Assembly (NCBI RefSeq): GCF_900100435.1 | Contig: NZ_FNEX01000002.1 | Coordinates: 124,001 to 188,000, forward strand | Direction: 5' to 3' | DNA length: 64,000 nucleotides | Source: Pedobacter sp. ok626 | GTDB lineage: Bacteria; Bacteroidota; Bacteroidia; Sphingobacteriales; Sphingobacteriaceae | Part shown: positions 43,461-51,914 of the stretch, in pieces | Position numbering within the stretch: position 1 is the stretch's first letter | Layout: every line of letters starts with the position of its first letter | Notes under the pieces: model-generated | The model's database searches: none | Seen by the model: only the letters and a program-made list of their open reading frames with translations | Told to the model about the DNA's origin: nothing | Position numbers and translations under genes: made by a program

Positions 43461-44825
43461 ATGAAGAAATTTTTAGTGATTGCAGGCGGATTAATCTGTT
43501 TGTTTTTAAATACTCAGGCACAAAAAAAGAATATAGACAAAGTTGTTGCCGTGTTAGGAAACAACATTATTCTATTATCTGATTTAAACCAGCAGTATGC
43601 ACAATACCTTAACATGGGTAATCCTGATAACCCGGGCGTTAAGTGTGAAATATTACGCCAGATTCTTACCAATAAGCTTTTAAAACAACAAGCAGAGATT
43701 GACTCGATCACTGTGGATGAAAATCAAATTGACGAAGAAGTAGACAAACGTATGCGCTATCAAATTCAGAAAGCTGGTGGACAAGAGCGTTTAGAGCAAT
43801 TCCTTAATCGTTCGGTATTACAATACAAAGATGAAATCAGACCTGACATCAAAGAGCAGTTGATTTCAAGAAAAATGGAAGCGCACATCACTCAAGACAT
43901 TAACATTACTCCGTTAGAGGTTAAAAAATATTTCGATTCTTATAAAAAAGATAGTTTGCCAGATATCCCAACTGAGTTTGAGATTGGAGAAATTGTAATG
44001 TATCCTAAGTTGACTAAGGCGGAGAAACAAAAATTCCATGATAAAATTGATGCTTTACGTTTAAGGGTAAAAAGCGGTGAGGACTTTGCTTTCCTAGCCA
44101 AATCTTATTCTGAGGACCCTGGATCGGCACCAGAAGGTGGTGACCTTGGATTTTTTGACCGTAAAGCAATGGTAAAAGAATTTACCGCTCAGGCCTTTAA
44201 ATTAAAAGCTGGTGAGGTATCAAATGTTTTTGAAACGGAGCATGGTTTCCACATCTTACAGGTTATAGAACGTCGTGGAGAGCAGGTTCAGGCTCGCCAC
44301 ATCCTAATTCGTCCGCAAAATACGCCAGCTAGTATGGATCGTATTAAACTTAAAGCAGATACGATATACAAGAGTTTAATAACCAAAAAAGTTCCATTTT
44401 CTTTTGCAGCATCACAATATTCAGACAACAAAGAATCTCAGTATAATGGTGGAATGTTGCTATATGCAGATAACGTGACCGCAAGAACTTCATTTATTCC
44501 TGCGGATAAATTAGATCCAAAAGTATTCCTTATTGCTGATACGATGAAAGTTGGAGAGATATCATCTCCTACTCTTTTCACTGATCAGAGTGGTAAAGAA
44601 GGCTATAAAATCCTTTACTTAAAATCTAAGATCCCACCTCATAAAGCTAATTTAGAGCAGGATTATGCTAAGTTTAAGGAATACGCACAACAGGACAAAG
44701 TAAACCGCGAATTAAGTGCATGGTTTGAGAAAAAAAGAGTGAATACCTACGTACGTATCGACGAAGATTATACAGACTGTGATGAGCTAAAAATGTGGAC
44801 TTCTCAATTATCAGCAAAAAAATAA
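43461..44825 (+). CDS. SurA-like periplasmic chaperone / peptidyl-prolyl isomerase
   Basis: A 454-residue outer-membrane protein chaperone. The signal peptide ends at NTQAQ (residue 22); the N-terminal chaperone domain (AVLGNNIILLSDLNQQYAQY, with DEEVDKRM) covers residues 25-165, a first parvulin domain about 170-285 (SYSEDPGSAPEGGDLGFF, VFETEHGFHILQVIERR) and a second about 286-400 (QARHILIRPQ, QYSDNKESQYNGGMLLY). The ATG at 43461 gives a clean signal; an in-frame TTG 15 bases upstream would extend it needlessly. The MoxR gene follows after 6 bases. Confidence 0.93.
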   Translation: MKKFLVIAGGLICLFLNTQAQKKNIDKVVAVLGNNIILLSDLNQQYAQYLNMGNPDNPGVKCEILRQILTNKLLKQQAEIDSITVDENQIDEEVDKRMRYQIQKAGGQERLEQFLNRSVLQYKDEIRPDIKEQLISRKMEAHITQDINITPLEVKKYFDSYKKDSLPDIPTEFEIGEIVMYPKLTKAEKQKFHDKIDALRLRVKSGEDFAFLAKSYSEDPGSAPEGGDLGFFDRKAMVKEFTAQAFKLKAGEVSNVFETEHGFHILQVIERRGEQVQARHILIRPQNTPASMDRIKLKADTIYKSLITKKVPFSFAASQYSDNKESQYNGGMLLYADNVTARTSFIPADKLDPKVFLIADTMKVGEISSPTLFTDQSGKEGYKILYLKSKIPPHKANLEQDYAKFKEYAQQDKVNRELSAWFEKKRVNTYVRIDEDYTDCDELKMWTSQLSAKK

Positions 44826-44831
44826 GCGCTC

Positions 44832-45794
44832 ATGCAGTTTGACAATGACATAAAAGCCGTTGATGCACTGCATCAATCCTACAAAAGCATTAAAGCTGAA
44901 ATAGGAAAGGTTGTTATCGGACAAGACGAGATCATTAAGTCTGTTTTGATATCCATTTTTAGTAATGGACATTGTTTGCTGGTTGGTGTTCCCGGTCTGG
45001 CAAAAACGTTACTGGTTCAAACGGTAGCAAATGTGCTGGACCTCAACTTTAACAGGATACAGTTTACCCCAGACCTGATGCCGAGTGACATCATAGGAGC
45101 TGAGATTCTGGGTGAAGACAGAAACTTTAAATTCATCAACGGACCGATATTTTCTAATATCATCCTTGCTGATGAGATCAATAGAACGCCTCCTAAAACT
45201 CAGGCGGCTCTATTAGAGGCCATGCAAGAAAAAGCAATCACAGCGGCCGGATTGAGGCACGTATTGCCAAATCCTTTCTTTGTATTGGCTACGCAGAATC
45301 CTATTGAACAAGAAGGTACTTATCCCCTTCCAGAGGCTCAGCTAGACAGATTTATGTTCAATGTGCAGTTAGGTTATCCTTCATTTGAGGATGAAATGAC
45401 TATTGTAAAAAATACGACCAGCAATCAGGAAGTGGGATTGAATAAAATCATCAATGCAAGCCAGATACAATATTTCCAAAAACTGGTAAGAAACATTCCG
45501 GTGACTGACAATGTGGTTGAGTATGCAGTAAAGCTGGTTAGCAAAACACGTCCCAATACGGCTTTATCTACCGAGGAGGTAAATAAATATGTAAACTGGG
45601 GTGCTGGTCCAAGAGCCTCACAATTCTTGATTATAGGTGCTAAATGCCATGCAGCAATTAGCGGCAAATACGCACCAGATATTGAAGATGTACAAGCGGT
45701 AGCAGAAGCAATCCTGCGCCATAGAATTGTACGGAATTACCGTGCAGAGGCCGAAGGCCTTTCTATTGAGCACATCATCAAAAACCTCTTTTAA
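44832..45794 (+). CDS. MoxR family AAA ATPase
   Basis: A 320-residue cytosolic AAA+ chaperone-like ATPase. Walker A LLVGVPGLAKT (about residues 54-64), Walker B ILADEINR followed by TPPKTQAALLEAMQE, and sensor 1 LATQNPIEQEGTYPLPEAQLDRF are standard for MoxR. Such ATPases usually work with DUF58/VWA proteins encoded next to them; here the next gene is convergent and unrelated, so any partner is elsewhere. It lies 6 bases after the SurA-like gene, a pairing seen often in Bacteroidota. Confidence 0.95.
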   Translation: MQFDNDIKAVDALHQSYKSIKAEIGKVVIGQDEIIKSVLISIFSNGHCLLVGVPGLAKTLLVQTVANVLDLNFNRIQFTPDLMPSDIIGAEILGEDRNFKFINGPIFSNIILADEINRTPPKTQAALLEAMQEKAITAAGLRHVLPNPFFVLATQNPIEQEGTYPLPEAQLDRFMFNVQLGYPSFEDEMTIVKNTTSNQEVGLNKIINASQIQYFQKLVRNIPVTDNVVEYAVKLVSKTRPNTALSTEEVNKYVNWGAGPRASQFLIIGAKCHAAISGKYAPDIEDVQAVAEAILRHRIVRNYRAEAEGLSIEHIIKNLF

Positions 45795-45803
45795 ATCTTC
45801 CCT

Positions 45804-46682
45804 TTATTCTTGCATTACACGGCTGTACTGATTTGGATAATCAGTAATCACACCATCTACGCCCAGATTAATTAGGTACTTCATATCTTTTGCTGTGTTT
45901 ACCGTCCATGGGATAATTTTTACCCCCGCAGCGTGACAACGGTCTACTAAGCCTTTTCCAACCAGCACATAATATGGACTGTAATAGGTTGGTGTAAAGC
46001 CCAATGCCTGAATCCCATCTTCAAAATCCTGCTTCTCATCTACCATTAATGATGTTTTTATAGCTGGAAAGTACTCGTGGAGATACTGAAGTGGACGAAG
46101 GTCGAGCGACTGAATCACCACTCTCTTTGTTAGTTTCTTGGCTTTTACAATTTCCATGATCCGCTCGATAAATACCGAAGCATCTGGCTGAAATTCGCCA
46201 TCCCCTTTCCTGATTAAGGAGGTTTCTATATTATAAATTGGCTTTGGCAGCTTATTTGCCTTTACATAAGCTTCTACAGAGTCTATCACATCTACCAGAA
46301 GTGGCTTGTGGATTTTTAGCTTCATCTGACCAGGGAAGCGCTTATGCACCTTACTGCCCACATCAAACTTTTCGATCTCCGAATAGTCCATTTTATACAT
46401 ATTGTAGGTCTTCTCATCTTTAAAAGTGATCGCCTTTCCATCCGGTCTGGTGCTGATCTCATTGTTAAAGTAGGGTTCGTGAGAAAGCACAACCTGTCCG
46501 TCCTGAGAAATCACCACGCCCATATTAAGTATGTTTACACCCAGATCTAAAGCTTTGATCATTCCAGGTATGGTATTCTCGGGCATAATCCCTCTAGCTC
46601 CCTGATGACCGATAAGCAAAAACTTTTGAGCTTGCACCTGAATGGCTGAGGCTAGAATTATAATTAGTAATATTTTCTTCAT
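45804..46682 (-). CDS. Glycerophosphodiester phosphodiesterase-like protein with substituted metal ligands
   Basis: A 292-residue exported protein (signal peptide ending at QVQAQ, residue 19) with the GDPD TIM-barrel fold: GHQGARGIMPENT at 25-37, SQDGQVVLSHEP near 59-70, and the C-terminal HAAGVKIIPWTVN and GVDGVITDYPNQY. In active enzymes the first motif is GHRG and strand 2 carries E-x-D (as in TLEMDVVISKD) to bind the metal. Here these are Gln27 for Arg, Asn53 for Glu and Gly55 for Asp. His26 and His68 remain. The protein has normal length, so it may be a pseudoenzyme. Convergent with the MoxR gene. Confidence 0.85.
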   Translation of the reverse strand: MKKILLIIILASAIQVQAQKFLLIGHQGARGIMPENTIPGMIKALDLGVNILNMGVVISQDGQVVLSHEPYFNNEISTRPDGKAITFKDEKTYNMYKMDYSEIEKFDVGSKVHKRFPGQMKLKIHKPLLVDVIDSVEAYVKANKLPKPIYNIETSLIRKGDGEFQPDASVFIERIMEIVKAKKLTKRVVIQSLDLRPLQYLHEYFPAIKTSLMVDEKQDFEDGIQALGFTPTYYSPYYVLVGKGLVDRCHAAGVKIIPWTVNTAKDMKYLINLGVDGVITDYPNQYSRVMQE

Positions 46683-46730
46683 TTATAATTTAATAACGGC
46701 TTAAAATAAGGATTTATTGGGGCGCAAACA

Positions 46731-46770
46731 AAAAAGGGGCCTTATCATTTGCATGATAAAGCCCCTTTTA
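46731..46770 (-). terminator. Intrinsic terminator of the DUF4440 gene
   Basis: AAAGGGGC.TTATCAT / ATGATAA.GCCCCTTT with a short loop, followed on the minus strand by a T run. It lies 19 bases after the stop at 46789, and separates this gene from the GDPD-like gene downstream. Confidence 0.88.
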
Positions 46771-46788
46771 TATATCAAATAGATTTGC

Positions 46789-47646
46789 TTAGCGTTCTGC
46801 TGGTGCAAAAATCTGAGCGATGATGTTCCAGTTATGGTCTGCCTGACGCTCATAAATAAACACGTAATTGAAGCTTTCTCTTAGATCTGCTTTATAATCT
46901 ATAGTAGCAATACCATAGGTATAAGCAAGATCACCTCCATCTGCTTTATTTGCTTTAGTAGTTTTTAGCGAAATTTTATTCACCATACTATTAAAGAAAG
47001 GCAATATCTTATCCTTACCAATGATTGGCTCATATCCTGGGAATATCAATCTTGCATCAGGATTCAGGAAACCCGCAAAAGCCGGGATACCGTAAGTTTT
47101 TAAGGTCGTATTTAGCGTTTTCTCTGTAGTTGCAACAATATCTGCACCTGCAGCTCTTACCTTATCATTTAAAAACTTTGGTTTGTAAGACTCCTTTGGT
47201 TCGATGTACTCAGGTGTTACTTTATTTAATGGTTTATTGGTTGAAGTACCTAAGTCCAAAACAAGTTCCCATTTACCATTGTGTTCTTTCCATACAGAAA
47301 AATATTGTCCGTATGACGGCTTATCACCTGATTCAGTATATGGACCAGTTGTAAAGCCCCAATCACCACTTTTTGATACCCTTGCATACGCCGGTGTCCA
47401 GCTGATATTTTTACTATCTGGTTGTGTGGCATAAAAAGTTTTAGCATTCACAGGATTTGGTCTGAAGACAAGGCCATCTGCAGCAGAGAAAGTAGTAAAT
47501 GCTTCCTTTGAACCATTTTTTGCAAGGCTTTCTGCAAATTCTTTTTCAGCATTCACTAGAGATTTAGTGCTTCCATCAGATTTTTGGGCATAAGCTCCAA
47601 GGGTTAGAGAAGCGGCAATAATTGTATAAAGAAACTTGTTCATCAT
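46789..47646 (-). CDS. Exported protein with two SnoaL/DUF4440-like domains
   Basis: A 285-residue protein with a signal peptide ending near GAYAQ (residue 21). Two NTF2-like halves are visible: residues 28-145 (LVNAEKEFAESLAKNGSKEAF, with GDWGFTTGPYTESG) and 165-283 (VATTEKTLNTTLKTYGIPAF, DLAYTYGIATI, WNIIAQIF). The cone-shaped fold often binds small ligands or acts as a non-catalytic scaffold; no specific activity can be assigned. ATG codons at 47646 and 47643 are both possible starts. Flanked by its own terminator. Confidence 0.75.
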   Translation of the reverse strand: MMNKFLYTIIAASLTLGAYAQKSDGSTKSLVNAEKEFAESLAKNGSKEAFTTFSAADGLVFRPNPVNAKTFYATQPDSKNISWTPAYARVSKSGDWGFTTGPYTESGDKPSYGQYFSVWKEHNGKWELVLDLGTSTNKPLNKVTPEYIEPKESYKPKFLNDKVRAAGADIVATTEKTLNTTLKTYGIPAFAGFLNPDARLIFPGYEPIIGKDKILPFFNSMVNKISLKTTKANKADGGDLAYTYGIATIDYKADLRESFNYVFIYERQADHNWNIIAQIFAPAER

Positions 47647-47725
47647 TGTATTTAAATAGTTTGCGTTACGAATATAGGGTTTGGTATGAGTTCTCTTCTA
47701 AAAAGTAATTAACAATTAAACAATC

Positions 47726-49186
47726 CTAGGCTTTGGACCAGGTAGTACCTTCTTTACTATCCTTTAGCTGTATGCCCATACTTTGTAGGCCCAAACGGAT
47801 TTTATCAGAAGTTGCATAATCCTTGTTCTCTTTAGCAGTTTTACGAAGGTCGATAACCATGTCCAATACTGCATTTAGCTCAACATTGGAGGTTTCTTCG
47901 TCTTTCAGTCCAAAAATATCGAACACAAAATTGTTCATCAGCTTTTTCAGCTTGTCCAATTCCGGCGCAGAGATTTTACCTTTTCCATCGAAAACAGTAT
48001 TGATGATCCGGCTAGCTTCGAACAGTTCGGCAATCACTACCGGACTGTTAAAATCATCATTCATTGCCTTGACACAAGCAAGGGCCAAAGGCTCAATCTC
48101 GAAATCGCTATCTGTTGAAGGTGTTAATTTTTCCAGCAGGCTTACTGCATTCATTAATCTTCTGAACCCTTTCTCAGAAGCATCTAATGCTTCATTAGAG
48201 AAATCAAGAGTACTGCGATAATGTGCCTGAAGCATGAAAAACTTAACTGTCATTGGGCTATAACCCCGGTCCAATAAAGGATGATCACCAGTAAAAAGTT
48301 CACCAGGCAGGAATCCATTACCTGCTGATTTAGACATCCGTGTACCATTTACAGTAAGCATATTGGTATGCATCCAGTATTTTGCTGGTTGCTTATGATT
48401 GCAAGCTTCAGACTGCGCAATTTCATTAGTATGATGTGTTGCTGCAAGGTCCATCCCCCCACCGTGAATATCAAACTCATCACCTAGGTATTTAGCACTC
48501 ATTGCAGAGCATTCAATATGCCATCCAGGAAAACCGACACCCCATGGAGAAGGCCAGCGCATAATGGTTTCAGGCTTGGCTTCAATCCACAATGCAAAAT
48601 CAAGTCTGCCATGTTTATCATCCTGACCACCCAGTTCTCGGGTATTGGCCAGCATATCTTCCAGATTTCTATTCGTTAATATTGTATAATTATGAGCGGC
48701 ACTATATTTCTCTACGTCAAAGTAAACGGTTCCGTTTACTACGTAAGCATAGCCATTCGCAATGATCTCTTTGATCATTTCAATCTGCTCTGTAATGTGT
48801 CCGGTAGCTGTTGGTTCTATGCTTGGCGGAAGGGTATTGAACATCCTCAATACATCATGGAAGCCCAAAGTATATTTTTGGACAATTTCCATTGGTTCCA
48901 GCTGCTCTAGCTTCGCTCTTTTTGCAAATTTATCATCACCCTCATCACGATCGCCTTCTAAATGCCCTGCGTCAGTAATGTTTCGGACGTAACGCACCTT
49001 ATAACCACTATATTTTAAATATCTGAATATTAAATCGAAAGAAATAAAAGTACGACAATTGCCTAAATGAACATCACTGTATACGGTAGGTCCGCAAACG
49101 TACATACCAACATTTGGCGCGTTTAGCGGTTCGAAGAGCTCCTTTTTTCGTGAAAGCGTATTATATAGGTGTAGGCCTGTATTCAT
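47726..49186 (-). CDS. cysS: Cysteinyl-tRNA synthetase
   Basis: A 486-residue class I aminoacyl-tRNA synthetase. The HIGH-type motif is HLGN (residues 40-43) in [16 protein letters not shown], the KMSKS-type motif is RMSKSAGN near residue 284, and the zinc-binding segments ([27 protein letters not shown]) are in place. Length is normal. A perfect TACCTTTG promoter element ends 4 bases before the ATG although the upstream EEP gene ends only 18 bases away, so cysS can be transcribed on its own, as a leaderless mRNA. Confidence 0.97.
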   Translation of the reverse strand: MNTGLHLYNTLSRKKELFEPLNAPNVGMYVCGPTVYSDVHLGNCRTFISFDLIFRYLKYSGYKVRYVRNITDAGHLEGDRDEGDDKFAKRAKLEQLEPMEIVQKYTLGFHDVLRMFNTLPPSIEPTATGHITEQIEMIKEIIANGYAYVVNGTVYFDVEKYSAAHNYTILTNRNLEDMLANTRELGGQDDKHGRLDFALWIEAKPETIMRWPSPWGVGFPGWHIECSAMSAKYLGDEFDIHGGGMDLAATHHTNEIAQSEACNHKQPAKYWMHTNMLTVNGTRMSKSAGNGFLPGELFTGDHPLLDRGYSPMTVKFFMLQAHYRSTLDFSNEALDASEKGFRRLMNAVSLLEKLTPSTDSDFEIEPLALACVKAMNDDFNSPVVIAELFEASRIINTVFDGKGKISAPELDKLKKLMNNFVFDIFGLKDEETSNVELNAVLDMVIDLRKTAKENKDYATSDKIRLGLQSMGIQLKDSKEGTTWSKA

Positions 49187-49190
49187 TATA

Positions 49191-49222
49191 CAAAGGTAAA
49201 AATTTTAGGGGTTTAATCTCAA
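49191..49222 (-). promoter_or_regulatory. Promoter of cysS, -7 element 4 bases before the start codon
   Basis: On the minus strand TTG (49220-49222), 21 bases, TACCTTTG (49191-49198), TATA, then ATG at 49186. The -33 element lies inside the end of the EEP gene. Confidence 0.7.
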
Positions 49223-50314
49223 GTCACTGCGAACAGGAAAATGGTCTGACAATTCGGCTTCAATGATGTGATAATTCAGCACATTTATGCTTTTAGTTGT
49301 CGCTATATAGTCGATCTGAAAATTAGGAAACTTGCCATTGTAAGTCTTTCCAAAACCAGTTCCTTGTTCTTTAAATGTATTCTTTAATGATTTTGTCAGT
49401 TGTGTCACTGCATAAGATGCAGGAGTATCATTAAAATCACCAGCAATCAAAAAGGGAGTTTCACAGGTCTTCATGTGTGCTTTCATGACATCTACTTGCG
49501 CGCTACGCAGCAAAAAGGCATTCCTCAGCATCACCAGAATTCTTTTTGAAGGATAAAGCTTAGGGTTCATATCTTTAACCCTGTCTATATAGTCGTAGTC
49601 CTGTTTATCAAAAGAGATAGATTGTAAATGCACATTATATACCCTGATCTTTTGTTTTTTAATCATTACATCAATATATATACTGGCATTACCGCCATAG
49701 TTTTCACCAAAAACGATAGTTCCCTTATCTACGATAGGATATTTCGAAAAAATAGCGAGGCCAGTAGCTTCATAATCATTTTGAGAAGAAGGCACGAAAT
49801 AATAATGTGGTTTATTCAAGATCCTTTTTAAACTATCCGTGATGTCAAAAGTTCCTTTTCTTCGGGTAAAATACTCTTGAAAACAAATGATATCAGGATT
49901 CTCATTTTCAATCAAGCTCAACATCTTCTGCTTTACCGGTTCTACATTTTCCTGACCATAAGGCTTAAAACTATGCACATTATAAGTCATCATCCGTACC
50001 AATCCCGGATCAGATTTGGGCCCTTTTCCGGCTTCACCATCAAATCCAAACGTAGCAGTCAAAGCTGTCCAACCAACCAGAATCAAAGCCAATGTCCCTA
50101 TAGCAAACAACCATCTTTTACGCAAACACCACCAAACAATCATCAAAACGTTTAGTACCAGAAAAAAAGGATAAGCCAGACCAAAAAAAGCAATAAGCTG
50201 GAAAGTACGTGGATCAAACCTACCTGCCAGAAAGCCAAGTACCAGACCAACCGCAAGCGCAGCCGCAGCCAGGCGAACCAATTGATCTAGAAATGTAGGT
50301 TTAGCGTTTCTCAT
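49205..50314 (-). CDS. Membrane-anchored endonuclease/exonuclease/phosphatase (EEP) family protein
   Basis: A 369-residue protein. Three hydrophobic helices fill residues 10-95 (LAAAALAVGLVLGFLAG, FLVLNVLMIVWWCL, LFAIGTLALILVGW), followed by an EEP domain: MTYNVHS, ENPDIICFQEYFTR with the catalytic glutamate, AGDFNDTP and SDHFPVRSDL. The family covers nucleases and phospho- or sphingomyelinase-like phosphatases; the active domain would face the periplasm. The ATG overlaps the rhomboid stop codon (TAATG), so translation is coupled. Substrate unknown. Confidence 0.87.
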   Translation of the reverse strand: MRNAKPTFLDQLVRLAAAALAVGLVLGFLAGRFDPRTFQLIAFFGLAYPFFLVLNVLMIVWWCLRKRWLFAIGTLALILVGWTALTATFGFDGEAGKGPKSDPGLVRMMTYNVHSFKPYGQENVEPVKQKMLSLIENENPDIICFQEYFTRRKGTFDITDSLKRILNKPHYYFVPSSQNDYEATGLAIFSKYPIVDKGTIVFGENYGGNASIYIDVMIKKQKIRVYNVHLQSISFDKQDYDYIDRVKDMNPKLYPSKRILVMLRNAFLLRSAQVDVMKAHMKTCETPFLIAGDFNDTPASYAVTQLTKSLKNTFKEQGTGFGKTYNGKFPNFQIDYIATTKSINVLNYHIIEAELSDHFPVRSDLRLNP

Positions 50315-51180
50315 TAATCTTTACTGGCCTTAAATAAGGTTTCCTTTTCTTGTCTGCTAAGCTTATCGTAGCCGGTTTTAGAGATTTTATCCAATATTCT
50401 GTCTATCTCTTCCTGATCTACACCGTCATTTTGCTTTTGCGTACTTCGCTTACCAGATTCATTTTTAACTATCTTTAATTTAGGTTTACGCTTAAACCAG
50501 GTACTCCAATCTGTTCCACTTTTCAGCAACTTAATGTAGGCAAAACCAAATATAGCGCCACCAATATGTGCAAAGCTGCCGCCAGCATTGCTAGAGGCTA
50601 TATCAATTAAGTCCAGTGCAACATAAGCCATGGCTAGATACTTCAATTTCACATCGCCTATAAGCAGCAACCTCATGCTATAATCTGGCAACAACGTAGC
50701 TATGGCCACAATAATTGCCATTACCGAAGCTGATGCTCCAATAATTGTGGCACCCGATAAAGACATTGCAAAAACGGGGAATATGTTATATGCCAAAAGG
50801 AACAACAATGCGCCGAAAACACCTCCACCCAGATATACAAAATGAAATTGACGAGGTTTTAAAAAATCAAGAAAGATATTCCCTAGCCAAAACAGCCATA
50901 GCATATTAAAGAGGATATGGAGCAGTCCATCATGAAAAAACTGATAAGTGATGATGGTATAAAACCTGAATGGTAGTTTATCCAGTGCTGCCGGGAAGCC
51001 AACGTATTCCCTGATCAGGCTATCGTAAGCAATTCCTCCTTTACCTGACAAAAAGAATGGAATATTTAATAGTGCTAAAACAACATAAATAAGCACATTA
51101 ACTCCTATATAAAAGAATACAGGATTGCCCGATTGAAATACTTTATACTTTAAATCTTTTAAAACGTTATTGCTATTCAT
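50314..51180 (-). CDS. Rhomboid family intramembrane serine protease
   Basis: A 288-residue membrane protein with about six hydrophobic helices. The catalytic serine lies in GASASVMA (canonical GxSx) and the catalytic histidine in FAHIGGAIFGF; HILFNMLWLFWLG is the conserved helix 2 motif. The last 70 residues form a charged cytosolic tail. It overlaps the upstream rhomboid gene by 8 bases. The variation A for G after the serine is common in Bacteroidota homologues, to my memory. Substrates unknown. Confidence 0.9.
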   Translation of the reverse strand: MNSNNVLKDLKYKVFQSGNPVFFYIGVNVLIYVVLALLNIPFFLSGKGGIAYDSLIREYVGFPAALDKLPFRFYTIITYQFFHDGLLHILFNMLWLFWLGNIFLDFLKPRQFHFVYLGGGVFGALLFLLAYNIFPVFAMSLSGATIIGASASVMAIIVAIATLLPDYSMRLLLIGDVKLKYLAMAYVALDLIDIASSNAGGSFAHIGGAIFGFAYIKLLKSGTDWSTWFKRKPKLKIVKNESGKRSTQKQNDGVDQEEIDRILDKISKTGYDKLSRQEKETLFKASKD

Positions 51181-51910
51181 AGTAGGTATAAAATCTATCG
51201 TTATTTTTATCTCCCCAAATCTTCACAAGGATGAAGCCAATTAATGCGCCACCCAAATGCGCATAGTGGGCTACCGAATCACCTGGCCTGTTTGCAACAC
51301 CCATAAACAGTTCAAAAAGAATGTACAATGGGATAAAATATTTTGCCTTTACAGGAATCGGAATAAACATAATGTATAGCTCTGTATTTGGATACAGCAT
51401 ACCAAAAGCAACCAACAATCCAAATATAGCACCTGATGCACCAACCATAGGAGATGCATAAATACCAAATAAGGTGGCTTGATCCATCTGCGACAAACCC
51501 GGAGGCAGTTTAACATAATTTGCAGCAATATCAATCACAACCGGGTTGTTAACTGCTGAACCCGTAATGTGATAAACCTCATAAGCTTGCACCCCCATTT
51601 GCAGAGCTACAGCTCCCAAACCTGTAATCAAGTAGAAATTAATAAACCTTTTTGCCCCCCACCTTGCTTCCAATACACCACCAAACATGAACAATCCGAA
51701 CATGTTAAATGCGATATGCCAAAAATCACCATGCATAAACATATAAGTGACTAACTGCCATACATTAAAAAATTGTGAATCAAAATAAAAAGCACCTAAC
51801 AAAGTATCTAAATCTATGTTGGCGCTACGAAGCACATATTTTGCAGCAAAAAACAACACGTTGATGATCAACAGATTCTTTACTACTGGGGGTATATGGA
51901 TATTATTCAT
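51173..51910 (-). CDS. Rhomboid family intramembrane serine protease
   Basis: A 245-residue membrane protease with six predicted helices. HIAFNMFGLFMFGG is the conserved helix 2 segment, GASGAIFG holds the nucleophilic serine and AHYAHLGGALIGF the catalytic histidine, all canonical. It starts 4 bases after mutL and overlaps the next rhomboid gene, so mutL, two rhomboids and the EEP gene form one tightly packed transcription unit. Two tandem rhomboids of different length suggest different substrates or a heteromeric unit. Confidence 0.93.
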   Translation of the reverse strand: MNNIHIPPVVKNLLIINVLFFAAKYVLRSANIDLDTLLGAFYFDSQFFNVWQLVTYMFMHGDFWHIAFNMFGLFMFGGVLEARWGAKRFINFYLITGLGAVALQMGVQAYEVYHITGSAVNNPVVIDIAANYVKLPPGLSQMDQATLFGIYASPMVGASGAIFGLLVAFGMLYPNTELYIMFIPIPVKAKYFIPLYILFELFMGVANRPGDSVAHYAHLGGALIGFILVKIWGDKNNDRFYTYYE

Positions 51911-51914
51911 CTAT

